From the IMG/VR virus record IMGVR_UViG_3300046457_000143, positions 1-64,000 of that record: a stretch of 64,000 bases of DNA. One strand, given 5' to 3'. Every line of letters begins with the position of its first letter. The first letter of the stretch is position 1. Below are positions 7,585 through 15,295 of the stretch, piece by piece. Source of the DNA: a virus. A program made the translations under genes and the position numbers. Below the pieces are notes generated by a model. That model was not told the DNA's origin. It saw only the letters and a program-made list of their open reading frames with translations, and searched no databases.

Positions 7585-10517
7585 CCGCACTCGTCAAATA
7601 CACCGATGCGGTGCTTATCCAGAGCAGCGAGACCTGGGAGGGTGTTGGCACGAACTTCCGGGACAACCGCTCCCAGTGGTTCAATATCAATGATGCTGGC
7701 ATCTCCCTGTCAGCCGGCGCCTTCACGATTCCGCCCAGCACGCATGTGGCCAACAGTGACTGGGTGCGGGATGCCGGGCCGAACACGATCGACGCCAGCC
7801 TGCAGGAAAAGCGGGCCTTCTGCCTGAAGGGCGCAGTCACGATCAACTTCACCGGTACCACCCTTGTGTTGCGTGTGAACACGGACTGGGGCTGGGGCAA
7901 TGCCCATAAGGTCTACATCGACGGGGTGCAGCCTTCGACCATCGGCGGGATCCAGGGCTATGCGAATACGGTATCCTGCGACTCGGCAGGCTATGGCCTG
8001 GAAGGTCCGGGTTACGCTGATGTCATGGTGGCCGATGGTCTGTCCAATGGTCCGCATACCTGCGTGGTGTATGCGAACGGGACGGGGGAGGGCTACTTCG
8101 CCATCGCCGGCTTCAAGACGTACAGCTTCGCCAGCAATGCGCTGGTCAAGGCCACGGCCTGGATTGTGCCGAGTGCGACGAAGCTCCCGCAGAACATGCA
8201 GACGCTGTCGATGATCAACAAGGGCGTGAACACGGTCCTGAATGCCACCCTGTCCTATCCGGCAGGGTTGCTCGATGGCAACGCCAATGCGCTGGTCGCC
8301 GGCAGTGTCGGCTCGCTCACCGGCATCAACCCGCTGACCCAGGTGGTCATGCCGGCGTTCAACGGCGACGAGTCGAGCGGCCAGCGCACGTATCCGCTGA
8401 CGCTGTCGGCGCTCTACGCCGATCCGGCCGGTACCGTCTCCATGCCGGCCACGGCCTCGATTGGTCCGAGCAGCCCGACGCTGACCATCGGTGGCAGCAC
8501 CTGGGCGGTGGATAACGCGGCACCGGGCGGTGTCAAGCGGATCTACTCCAAGGCCAACCCCGGCACCATCAATTACCTGCAGTTCACCTTCACTGGCGAT
8601 GCGCTGACGATGACGGTGCAGCAGGACTTTGGTTACGGGGTTCTCGGGATCTACGACTCGACGGGTACCACTCTCCTTGGTTCCGTGACCTGCAATGCAC
8701 AGCAGACCCAGCTCTTTACCACGACGATCACGGGCTTTGGTGCAGGCAGCCACACGGTGCGGCTGAAGAAGACCACCACGGACACGTCCAAGTACGTGAT
8801 CTTTGTCTCGGCCTCGTGGACGACGACCTCGAACTATTCGCAGATCACCGAGACTGTGAACCTGGTGATGAATGCCCAGCAGCCGTATGCGCTGCAGCCG
8901 GTCAATGTCGGCAGCGATGGCTACTCGCTGACCTACGATCCGCCGGTGCCGGGTGCAACGGATTCGTCGGGCTCAACCGTGCGGCAGAACTCCAACCTGG
9001 CCTATACCGAGGTGCTCGAGCGTTTTCCGACCTACGCGGTGTGTTACCAGCCGGGCTACTCCGACATCCTGTCGCAGTACGACATCCTGATCGTCGATCC
9101 GTTTGCGGCGAAGACGGCCGATGTGCTCGCCTGGCAGGCCATGGGCATCGAGGTCTACGGCTACATCTCGATCGGGGAGGAGGACGGTTTTTACGTGAAC
9201 CGGTACGATTTCCTGTCGGCCAATGCGCCGTACCGGGGTGACGGTACCGGGCCGGGCGGCAATGCCGGCTACTACATGAAGGGCGGCTACCAGGGCCGGG
9301 AGTGCACCGAGTGCACGTTCGACAACCAGGCGGTGGCGGGCACCAAGTCGTGCGCGCAGGCCCAGCCGATGTATTTCATGGGGACCGGCCGGTGTGGCTC
9401 CGCCTGCAGTTACGACAGCCTGAACGGATACACCACGTTCGCGGCAGGCGGGGCATGCGGTGCAGGCTTCACGTCAGCCAACAAGTGGATCCGCCCGGAC
9501 GCGAACACCGCGTGCACGAACGCCACCTGCCCGAGCTACAAGCCGATCCACCAGCTGCAGACGGGTACGAAGTGTCCGAAGTACGAGCAGGCCGACGCCG
9601 GCTACATGCAGGATTTCAGCATCGCCAACCCCGGCACGCCGGACCAGAACGGCGTGTGGGCGGCGTACTACGCAGATGCTGGTGATGCTTCCTGGCTCGA
9701 TCGCATCATGAGCTACTACGCACCGACCGTGATCGGCGGGCCGGTGGTGGTCGCCAATGAGGTGGTGACGGTGAAGGCTGCGACGATCGCAGCAGGTGCG
9801 GTGCTGGTGTTTGACACGGCGCAGTTCCCGATCGATCCGGATGCAACGATCACGCTGACCACGCTCGATGGGGTGACGGGTGTCTACCGCAAGAACCTGG
9901 ACTACACGCTGGACATGAAGACGGGCGCCTTCGTCTTCAATGTGGGCATCGCACCTGCAGTCACGGCAGGCCAGCAGCTGAAGATCTCGTACACCAAGAA
10001 GGGCCACCACATGAACGGCATCTTCATGGATACGCCGGATGATGCTGACGTGTATCCGCTGATGGGCGATGCGATGGCGGCGCTCGTGAATAACCTGAAG
10101 GCGAGGACCGGGACGAAGCTGATCTCTAACCGGGGTTTCTCCAACCTGAACAAGTACATCCAGTCCTGCTCGGGTGTGATGTTCGAGTCCTGGCTCACCG
10201 GCTGGAATGAGAACACGGGCGCCTACTTCAAGCTGACTGACCCCGACTCGATGCAGTTCGACAAGGAGGTCAATGACCAGCTGCGTGAGTTGCGCATGAA
10301 GCACGTCTTCGATGTGTACAGCCTGAACTACTGCAATGCCGATGCCAGCGGTGACGAGTTGCGCGCATACTGCTCGACCGAAGACCGGAAGAAGGGTTAT
10401 CTGAGCTGGACCTCGACGATTGCCCTGAATTCGCCGGCACCCAACATCGTGGTGGATACGCCGTCACAGAAGATCACGACCAATGCGTTCAAGCGGTACC
10501 GCATCAAGCGCTATTAA
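7581..10517 (+). CDS. Tail protein with GH114-like glycosidase barrel (predicted depolymerase)
   Basis: A 978-residue protein. Residues 1-480 are beta-rich repeats of a sandwich type. Two similar copies (around 60-190 and 310-430) both contain a WGWGNAHKVYIDG- or FGYGVLGIYDSTG-like strand and an SHTVRLK- or PHTCVVYANG-like strand. From about 482 the sequence follows the endo-alpha-1,4-polygalactosaminidase (GH114) barrel: FPTYAVCYQPGYSDI, YDILIVDP, VYGYISIGEE near 527, then NGIFMDTPDDADVY near 812 and GTKLISNRGF. Between barrel strands lies a cysteine-rich insertion (residues about 573-680, nine Cys). The family cleaves galactosamine-containing polysaccharides; a role in host capsule or exopolysaccharide removal is inferred. 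Confidence 0.7.
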   Translation: MTALVKYTDAVLIQSSETWEGVGTNFRDNRSQWFNINDAGISLSAGAFTIPPSTHVANSDWVRDAGPNTIDASLQEKRAFCLKGAVTINFTGTTLVLRVNTDWGWGNAHKVYIDGVQPSTIGGIQGYANTVSCDSAGYGLEGPGYADVMVADGLSNGPHTCVVYANGTGEGYFAIAGFKTYSFASNALVKATAWIVPSATKLPQNMQTLSMINKGVNTVLNATLSYPAGLLDGNANALVAGSVGSLTGINPLTQVVMPAFNGDESSGQRTYPLTLSALYADPAGTVSMPATASIGPSSPTLTIGGSTWAVDNAAPGGVKRIYSKANPGTINYLQFTFTGDALTMTVQQDFGYGVLGIYDSTGTTLLGSVTCNAQQTQLFTTTITGFGAGSHTVRLKKTTTDTSKYVIFVSASWTTTSNYSQITETVNLVMNAQQPYALQPVNVGSDGYSLTYDPPVPGATDSSGSTVRQNSNLAYTEVLERFPTYAVCYQPGYSDILSQYDILIVDPFAAKTADVLAWQAMGIEVYGYISIGEEDGFYVNRYDFLSANAPYRGDGTGPGGNAGYYMKGGYQGRECTECTFDNQAVAGTKSCAQAQPMYFMGTGRCGSACSYDSLNGYTTFAAGGACGAGFTSANKWIRPDANTACTNATCPSYKPIHQLQTGTKCPKYEQADAGYMQDFSIANPGTPDQNGVWAAYYADAGDASWLDRIMSYYAPTVIGGPVVVANEVVTVKAATIAAGAVLVFDTAQFPIDPDATITLTTLDGVTGVYRKNLDYTLDMKTGAFVFNVGIAPAVTAGQQLKISYTKKGHHMNGIFMDTPDDADVYPLMGDAMAALVNNLKARTGTKLISNRGFSNLNKYIQSCSGVMFESWLTGWNENTGAYFKLTDPDSMQFDKEVNDQLRELRMKHVFDVYSLNYCNADASGDELRAYCSTEDRKKGYLSWTSTIALNSPAPNIVVDTPSQKITTNAFKRYRIKRY

Positions 10518-10526
10518 GGACAAGCC

Positions 10527-10769
10527 ATGGCTCAAGAAAACAACCCGGCAGCACCCAATCCGTTCCTGGCCAACCCACCGGTCGTGCAGGTGGTGCGTCA
10601 TGTCCGGGTCATCACAGGCGGGGAGGTGGTGGCAGAGGATCCGCAGAAACTGGTGCGGCACCTGCAACGGGCAGTCCAGCCCCGTGTGTATCCACAACGG
10701 CTGACTGTTGCACCTGATGCACGGCAGTTCCCCAACGTCACGGTGGGCAACCGGAAAACGACCTTCTGA
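10527..10769 (+). CDS. Small protein ending the fibre operon, unknown function
   Basis: An 80-residue protein, Pro/Val-rich (NPPVVQVVRHVRVITGGEVV), preceded by AGGACAAGCC. No membrane segment or catalytic motif is visible. It is the last gene before a late-type promoter and a strong terminator, so it closes the tail block. I do not recognise the family. Confidence 0.55.
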   Translation: MAQENNPAAPNPFLANPPVVQVVRHVRVITGGEVVAEDPQKLVRHLQRAVQPRVYPQRLTVAPDARQFPNVTVGNRKTTF

Positions 10770-10806
10770 CACAAACAAGTTCGCCTGGAGTAGCCTGGGA
10801 CATTCA

Positions 10807-10828
10807 CGTATCATCCTGGTAAATTCCG
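10807..10828 (+). promoter_or_regulatory. Candidate late promoter before lysis genes
   Basis: CGTATC, five bases, GGTAAATTCCG. Nearly the same arrangement (CGTATC, four bases, GGTAAACTTCCG) lies upstream of vRNAP at 24885-24906. Two shared words in two late intergenic gaps suggest a common late start signal, by N4 analogy for host RNA polymerase. The evidence is two copies only. Confidence 0.35.
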
Positions 10829-10858
10829 TGACCCAGTGAGACCCGTTCAAGGCTCACC

Positions 10859-10900
10859 AAGGGGCAACAGACAGACACCCGTCTTCTGTTGCCCCTTTTT
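10859..10900 (+). terminator. Intrinsic terminator before the lysis cassette
   Basis: AAGGGGCAACAG pairs with CTGTTGCCCCTT (12 bp), followed by a T run. A second pairing (AGAC/GTCT) extends into the loop. It lies downstream of the candidate promoter at 10807, so it would attenuate lysis-gene transcription as well as end tail transcripts. Confidence 0.8.
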
Positions 10901-10931
10901 CGTTTACAGCCAGCAAATAGGGCCGACTCAC

Positions 10932-11267
10932 ATGCCGAATGACTCGATTGAAGTGCAACTGGCCGTCCTCGTGACGCAGTTTGGGTTCATCCAGAAAGAA
11001 CTGGAGGACGCCAAGGCAGCACGCAAAGGGCAGTACGAAAAGATGGAAGAGCAGTCGCAGATGCTCACCACGATGGATGGCCGGATGAAGGTGGTAGAGG
11101 AATCCCTCAAGCAACAGGCACCGACCATCGAGGAGTTCATCACGATCAAGCACAAGGTCGTTGGCGCCGGCGTATTTGGCCGGTGGACCTGGTGGGTCAT
11201 GGCGGGCCTGATCGGATTTGCCTGCTCCTTCCGCGTGGAGATCTTCAAGTGGCTGACAAGAAGTTAA
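10932..11267 (+). CDS. Lysis-cassette membrane protein with coiled coil
   Basis: A 111-residue protein; start at MPNDSIEVQ. The first 80 residues form a charged helix with heptads (ELEDAKAARKGQYEKMEEQSQML). One C-terminal membrane segment follows (about 87-105, WTWWVMAGLIGFACSF). This single-span, cytoplasmic-helix layout is common immediately upstream of phage holins, where such proteins act as holin partners or antiholins. It overlaps the next gene by 19 bases. The exact role (antiholin, second holin) is not decidable from sequence. Confidence 0.55.
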   Translation: MPNDSIEVQLAVLVTQFGFIQKELEDAKAARKGQYEKMEEQSQMLTTMDGRMKVVEESLKQQAPTIEEFITIKHKVVGAGVFGRWTWWVMAGLIGFACSFRVEIFKWLTRS

Positions 11268-11506
11268 CGCTAGTCCCGAACTGGCGAAGTGCCCACACGT
11301 GGGCGTCAATGTGGTGGAGCGGTCTGGGTTTTGTCACATCTCTGCTGGACCTGCTAACGGAGATCTGGGAAAGCCTCGGCCACCAGGCAAAAGGTCATGT
11401 GCCCTATGCGGCCGCCGTCGGCATGTTCCTCTTCGCAGGAACGATGCTCGGCCGGATCCTCATCTGGGCGCATGACGAACTGGAGGGATCCGATGGCGAT
11501 CACTAG
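11249..11506 (+). CDS. Holin (two membrane segments)
   Basis: An 85-residue protein from a GTG start (VADKKLTLVPNWRSAHTWAS); GTGGAGATC lies upstream and ATG starts in frame are absent nearby. Two hydrophobic segments, WASMWWSGLGFVTSLLDLL and VPYAAAVGMFLFAGTMLG, are joined by a short charged loop. The NWRSAHTWASMWW opening is typical of a holin family found in phages of beta- and gammaproteobacteria. It would open or depolarise the inner membrane, allowing the SAR endolysin encoded next to be released. The end overlaps the endolysin start by 14 bases. Confidence 0.7.
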   Translation: MADKKLTLVPNWRSAHTWASMWWSGLGFVTSLLDLLTEIWESLGHQAKGHVPYAAAVGMFLFAGTMLGRILIWAHDELEGSDGDH

Positions 11507-12110
11507 AAAGCATGTAGGTATCGGCGGCATAGCGGCGGCAATCATCTCTGCTGTGGTCGCTGTCGAAGGTGGCTACGTTAACGACCCCCATGATCCAGGG
11601 GGCGAGACCAATCACGGCATCACCAAGACGGTGGCCGTCCAGCACGGCTACACCGGGCCGATGAAAAACCTGAGCCAGGAACTGGCCAGCTCGATCTATT
11701 TTGAGGACTACATCAGGAAGCCCGGCTTCGAGCCGTTCCTGGCGTTGTCGCCGGCAGTGGCCCACAAACTGGTGGACGCTGGTGTGAATACCGGCACCGC
11801 CCGTCCTTCCCTCTGGCTCCAGACTGCACTTAACTCCCTGAATCGGGGCGGCCAGGACTTTCCCCCGATATTAGTTGATGGTAAAGTTGGGCCGGCAACG
11901 ATTGTGGCCTACCGCACACTTCAGCGCATAAGAGGCCGTGTTCCAGCGTGCGAAATGGTAATCAAGCTCCTCGATGCACAGCAGGCTGTGTACTACATTT
12001 CTCTAGATAAGTTGAGGGTGTACACGGTGGGCTGGATCACCAATCGTATTCAGAACGTGCCGCTTGCGCGGTGTAAGGATGACGGGGAGAGCACAGATGA
12101 CGCTACCTAG
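11493..12110 (+). CDS. SAR endolysin, GH108-type N-acetylmuramidase (N4 gp61-like)
   Basis: A 205-residue enzyme starting at MAITRKHVGIGG after GGAGGGATCCG. Residues 8-24 are a weakly hydrophobic Gly/Ala-rich stretch, the hallmark of a signal-arrest-release domain, which tethers inactive enzyme to the inner membrane until depolarisation. The catalytic Glu is E25 in EGGYVNDPHDPGGETNHGIT, the GH108 active-site signature. A C-terminal peptidoglycan-binding domain contains VDGKVGPATIVAYRTLQ. It cleaves the glycan backbone. N4 gp61 is a known SAR endolysin of this family, and position and length agree. Confidence 0.85.
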   Translation: MAITRKHVGIGGIAAAIISAVVAVEGGYVNDPHDPGGETNHGITKTVAVQHGYTGPMKNLSQELASSIYFEDYIRKPGFEPFLALSPAVAHKLVDAGVNTGTARPSLWLQTALNSLNRGGQDFPPILVDGKVGPATIVAYRTLQRIRGRVPACEMVIKLLDAQQAVYYISLDKLRVYTVGWITNRIQNVPLARCKDDGESTDDAT

Positions 12111-12627
12111 AATCCTGCTTTACACCGTCCTTCCCCTGGCCGTAGTGGGCGGGGCTGGATGGTGGTGCTACTCAGTCGGATTGGATCATGGCAAGTCCGA
12201 GATCCAATCCGAGTGGGATGCACAGAAGCAGGCCCAAACCAAAGCAGTAGACACACTGAAGGCGCAGTACGCCCAGAAGGAGCTGAGCCATGCTCAGGAA
12301 TCTCAACGGGCGGCTGACGCCCTGTCTTCGGCCAGCGAAGCTCATGCAAAGGAGCTTGACGCTGTGCGTTCTGACTACGCTCGCAGCCTGCAGCGCAGTG
12401 AAACCCGAGCCGCAATTTATCAACGTCAGGCCACAGGCGGTGCCGCTGAGTGCCGAGGTCTCGCAAGTCATACAGCCGAACTCGACCGATCTCTTGAAGC
12501 GGGCCGATCTCTGGTTGGAGAACTCCGAGCAACTCTTGAACTGCGTGACCGACAGCTCGTGCAGGTCGGCCAGCAACTGATGGCCGATCGCAAGCTGTTT
12601 GCTGACTCTGCTGAAGGCTCCCAATGA
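12097..12627 (+). CDS. i-spanin (Rz-like)
   Basis: A 176-residue protein; ATG chosen after GGGGAGAGCAC and overlapping the endolysin end by 14 bases. One N-terminal membrane anchor (residues about 5-23, ILLYTVLPLAVVGGAGWW) precedes a long charged periplasmic coiled coil (SEIQSEWDAQKQAQTKAVDTL onward). This is the inner-membrane half of the spanin pair that fuses inner and outer membranes at the last step of lysis. The outer-membrane partner is encoded inside it in another frame. The last bases overlap the portal start (ATGA). Confidence 0.8.
   Translation: MTLPRILLYTVLPLAVVGGAGWWCYSVGLDHGKSEIQSEWDAQKQAQTKAVDTLKAQYAQKELSHAQESQRAADALSSASEAHAKELDAVRSDYARSLQRSETRAAIYQRQATGGAAECRGLASHTAELDRSLEAGRSLVGELRATLELRDRQLVQVGQQLMADRKLFADSAEGSQ
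12290..12580 (+). CDS. o-spanin lipoprotein (Rz1-like), nested in the i-spanin gene
   Basis: A 96-residue protein read in a different frame wholly inside the i-spanin gene. A hydrophobic signal (SLTLCVLTTLAAC) ends in the lipobox LAAC, with the acylated Cys at residue 34. The mature part is short and Pro-containing (KPEPQFINVRPQAVPLSAEV), as in Rz1-type outer-membrane spanins. The start at 12290 follows AAGGAGCTGAGCC, a good ribosome site; an internal ATG at 12344 would give a more usual signal peptide (Cys at 16). Embedded Rz1 genes are classic for lambda-like and N4-like lysis cassettes. Confidence 0.75.
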   Translation: MLRNLNGRLTPCLRPAKLMQRSLTLCVLTTLAACSAVKPEPQFINVRPQAVPLSAEVSQVIQPNSTDLLKRADLWLENSEQLLNCVTDSSCRSASN

Positions 12628-14813
12628 ATAACGATCCACAGAAACTGACTGCACCACAGGTGCCGCAGAAGAAAATCACCAAGTGGGCCAATGAGCCGAC
12701 CATCGCAGATCTGCGGGGTGACTTCGATCTGGCCAAGCCGTCGCACGACACCCAGGTCACCCGCATCAATAACTGGCTGGACCAGCTGCATGTGAAGGGC
12801 AGTGCTGCGGTCAAGAAGGTCAAGGGCCGCTCCAGTGTCCAGCCCAAACTCATCCGTCGCCAGACGGAGTGGCGCTACTCGGCACTCACCGAGCCTTTCC
12901 TTGGTTCGGACAAGCTCTACCAGGTGAAGCCGGCCAATCCCGATTCGAGGGCTGCCGCCGTCCAGAATGAAACCGTGCTGAACTGGCAGTTCCGCACGAA
13001 GATGAACCGGGTCACCTTCATCGACAACTTCGTGCGCTGCACGGTGGATGAGGGCACCTCGGTTGTCCGTCTGGGCTGGAAGCGGGTGACCAAGAAGGTC
13101 AAGCAGCAGGTGCCCAAGTTCGATCATTACGAGATCGACACCCAGGAACAGCTGATGCCGTTCCAGCAGGCGCTCTCCCTGGTTCAGCAGGATCCGGAGA
13201 ACCTGGGCAGTCTCCCGCCTGAAATGCAGTCCGCCATCTCCCATTACCAGGAGACCGGTGAGATGACCTATGCGGTGCAGAACGGCACCGAGACGGTCAC
13301 GACAGATCAGCTGGTCGAGAACCGGCCGACTGCTGAAGTGCTCGACATCCGCAACTTCTTCCTCGACCCGAGCTGCAACGGCGACCCGGACAAGGCGCTC
13401 TTCGCCATTGTCACGTTCGAGACGAACAAGGCGGAGCTGCTCAAGGAGCCGGAGCGCTACAAGAATCTGGATGCGGTGAACTGGGAAGGCGCTACGGTCC
13501 AGACCGATCCGGACCACAGCACCAACACGCCCACCGATGTCCAGTTCAAGGACGCCCTTCGCAAGAAGGTCGTGGCCTATGAATACTGGGGTTTCTACGA
13601 TGTGAACGGCACCGGCGAGCTGGTACCCATCGTCGCCACCTGGATTGCGGACACGCTGGTGCGCATGGAACTGAACCCGTTCCCGGACCAGAAGATCCCG
13701 TTTGTCATCGTCCCGTACATGCCGATCAAGCGCTCGGCCTACGGCGAGCCGGATGCCGAACTGCTGGAGGACAACCAGAAGATCCTGGGTGCCACCATCC
13801 GAGGCATGATCGACCTGATGGGCCGCTCGGCCAATGGCCAGCAGGGCTTTGCCAAGGGCATGCTCGATCCCCTGAACCGTCGCCGGTACGAGAACGGACA
13901 GGACTACGAGTTCAACCCGAACATGCCGATCCAGAACGGGCTGATCGAGCACAAGTATCCGGAGATCCCGCAATCCGCACTCACCATGGTCCAGTTCATG
14001 AACCAGGATGCGGAAGCACTCACCGGCGTGAAGAGCTTCAGTGGCGGGGTGTCCGGTGCAGCGTATGGTGATGTGGCAGCCGGCATCAAGGGTGCGCTCG
14101 ACGCATCGGCCAAGCGGGAGATGGCCATTCTCCGGCGACTCGCCAAGGGCATGAGCCAGATAGGCGACAAGATCATCGCCATGAATGGCGCCTTCATGTC
14201 GGAAGAGGAGACCGTCCAGGTCACCGCCGACGAGTTTGTGACGGTGCGCCGGGATGAGCTGATCGGCAACTTCGATCTGATCGTGGACATCTCCACGGCT
14301 GAGGTGGACAACCAGCAGTCGCAGGATCTGGCGTTCATGTTGCAGACGCTTGGACCGAAGGCCGACTGGAGCTTCACGGCGATGATCCTCTCCGAGATCG
14401 CACGTCTGAAGAGAATGCCGGAACTGGCCAAGAAGATTGCCGCGTTCAAGCCACAGCCCGATCCGATGCAGCAGCAGTTGCTGCAGATGCAGATCGACAA
14501 GGAGAAGAGCGAGATCGACAAGAACAACGCTCAGGCCGAACTCTATCGTGCGCAGGCCAAGGCTGCTTCGGCTGTGGGCGACAAGACGAACCTCGACTTC
14601 GTCGAACAGGAAACCGGCACCAAGCACGCTCGGGACATGGAAAAGCAGTCGGCCCAGGCCGAAGCCAACCAGAACCTGGAAGTCACCAAGTCCCTGCTCA
14701 AGCCAAGAAAGCAGGCCAATGGTGGCGAGTCACGGCCGGATGTGCCGGCCGCCGTCGGCTACAACGCTCTTTCACGGGCACAAAGCGGCGTTCCTGCTGG
14801 ACAACCTGGCTAG
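12624..14813 (+). CDS. Portal protein (N4 gp59-like)
   Basis: A 729-residue protein, the usual size for an N4-type portal. The N-terminal part includes SVQPKLIRRQTEWRYSALTEPFLGS; the middle includes NFFLDPSCNGDPDKALF and FPDQKIPFVIVPYMPIKRSAYGEPDAELLEDNQK, as in podophage portals of this group. The C-terminal 150 residues are a long Gln/Lys-rich helix (PDPMQQQLLQMQIDKEKSE), forming the barrel that projects into the head. The dodecameric portal is the packaging gate and head-tail joint. It is translationally coupled to the lysis genes and followed by a weak hairpin. Confidence 0.85.
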   Translation: MNNDPQKLTAPQVPQKKITKWANEPTIADLRGDFDLAKPSHDTQVTRINNWLDQLHVKGSAAVKKVKGRSSVQPKLIRRQTEWRYSALTEPFLGSDKLYQVKPANPDSRAAAVQNETVLNWQFRTKMNRVTFIDNFVRCTVDEGTSVVRLGWKRVTKKVKQQVPKFDHYEIDTQEQLMPFQQALSLVQQDPENLGSLPPEMQSAISHYQETGEMTYAVQNGTETVTTDQLVENRPTAEVLDIRNFFLDPSCNGDPDKALFAIVTFETNKAELLKEPERYKNLDAVNWEGATVQTDPDHSTNTPTDVQFKDALRKKVVAYEYWGFYDVNGTGELVPIVATWIADTLVRMELNPFPDQKIPFVIVPYMPIKRSAYGEPDAELLEDNQKILGATIRGMIDLMGRSANGQQGFAKGMLDPLNRRRYENGQDYEFNPNMPIQNGLIEHKYPEIPQSALTMVQFMNQDAEALTGVKSFSGGVSGAAYGDVAAGIKGALDASAKREMAILRRLAKGMSQIGDKIIAMNGAFMSEEETVQVTADEFVTVRRDELIGNFDLIVDISTAEVDNQQSQDLAFMLQTLGPKADWSFTAMILSEIARLKRMPELAKKIAAFKPQPDPMQQQLLQMQIDKEKSEIDKNNAQAELYRAQAKAASAVGDKTNLDFVEQETGTKHARDMEKQSAQAEANQNLEVTKSLLKPRKQANGGESRPDVPAAVGYNALSRAQSGVPAGQPG

Positions 14814-14842
14814 GAAACTCCTACAATCCTCACGTTATGTTT

Positions 14843-14867
14843 GGGGTCGCACATACAGGGCGGCCCC
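14843..14867 (+). terminator. Hairpin after the portal gene
   Basis: GGGGTCGC pairs with GCGGCCCC (8 bp, one G-T wobble) over a 9-base loop, 30 bases after the portal stop. The downstream T run is delayed (ACTTTT at about 14879), so termination would be partial. A -10-like TACAAT lies upstream at 14822. Confidence 0.45.
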
Positions 14868-14897
14868 ATTCATACGGGGACTTTTACGGATCAACCC

Positions 14898-14914
14898 TCA
14901 ACCTATCTTTTAGA
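14898..14914 (-). promoter_or_regulatory. Weak copy of the leftward promoter motif, antisense
   Basis: CTCAACCTATCTTTTAG on the plus strand is a diverged copy of the CTCAAACTTATATCTAAT element that precedes minus-strand units at 43485, 53938 and 57881. Here it sits between two plus-strand late genes, so leftward transcription would be antisense to the portal gene. It could instead be a chance match. Confidence 0.3.
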
Positions 14915-14922
14915 GAGCATCC

Positions 14923-15291
14923 ATGCACTTCACAAGCCAGCTCCAGGAACTCGAACAGGCTCTGGAAACCGCCAAGAAAAATGTCGCCCTGCGTGACGCC
15001 CTGCTGAAATTGCAGGGCAACAAGGATTTCAAGAAGCTCGTGACCGAGACCTACCTGGTCAACGCAGCTGCCGACTTCGCCCGTCAGTCGGGTGATCCGG
15101 CGATGGGTGAGCGCCAGCGTGCGGACGCACTGGCCATGGCGCAGGCACCGGGCCACTTCAAGCGCTTCATGCACCTGGTCTTCGCACAGGGCCAGCAGTC
15201 GGAAGCGGATATCCCCGAGCTGGAACGCAGCATCGAGTTTGTCCAGAGCGGTGGCAACCTCGACGATCAAGACGAAAACGATCAGGAGTAA
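14923..15291 (+). CDS. Small virion/assembly protein (N4 gp58 position)
   Basis: A 122-residue largely helical protein (LQELEQALETAKKNVALRDALLKL) with an acidic C-terminal tail (LDDQDENDQE). It lies between portal and scaffold, the place of N4 gp58. No catalytic or membrane motif is seen. A role in head assembly is inferred from position alone. Confidence 0.5.
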   Translation: MHFTSQLQELEQALETAKKNVALRDALLKLQGNKDFKKLVTETYLVNAAADFARQSGDPAMGERQRADALAMAQAPGHFKRFMHLVFAQGQQSEADIPELERSIEFVQSGGNLDDQDENDQE

Positions 15292-15295
15292 CTAG

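Noticed and set aside
12468-14627. 719-codon minus-strand open frame across the portal gene
   Set aside because: It is the mirror of the portal reading frame caused by high GC at third positions; its sequence is Leu/Arg/His/Asp-rich with no motif or ribosome site.
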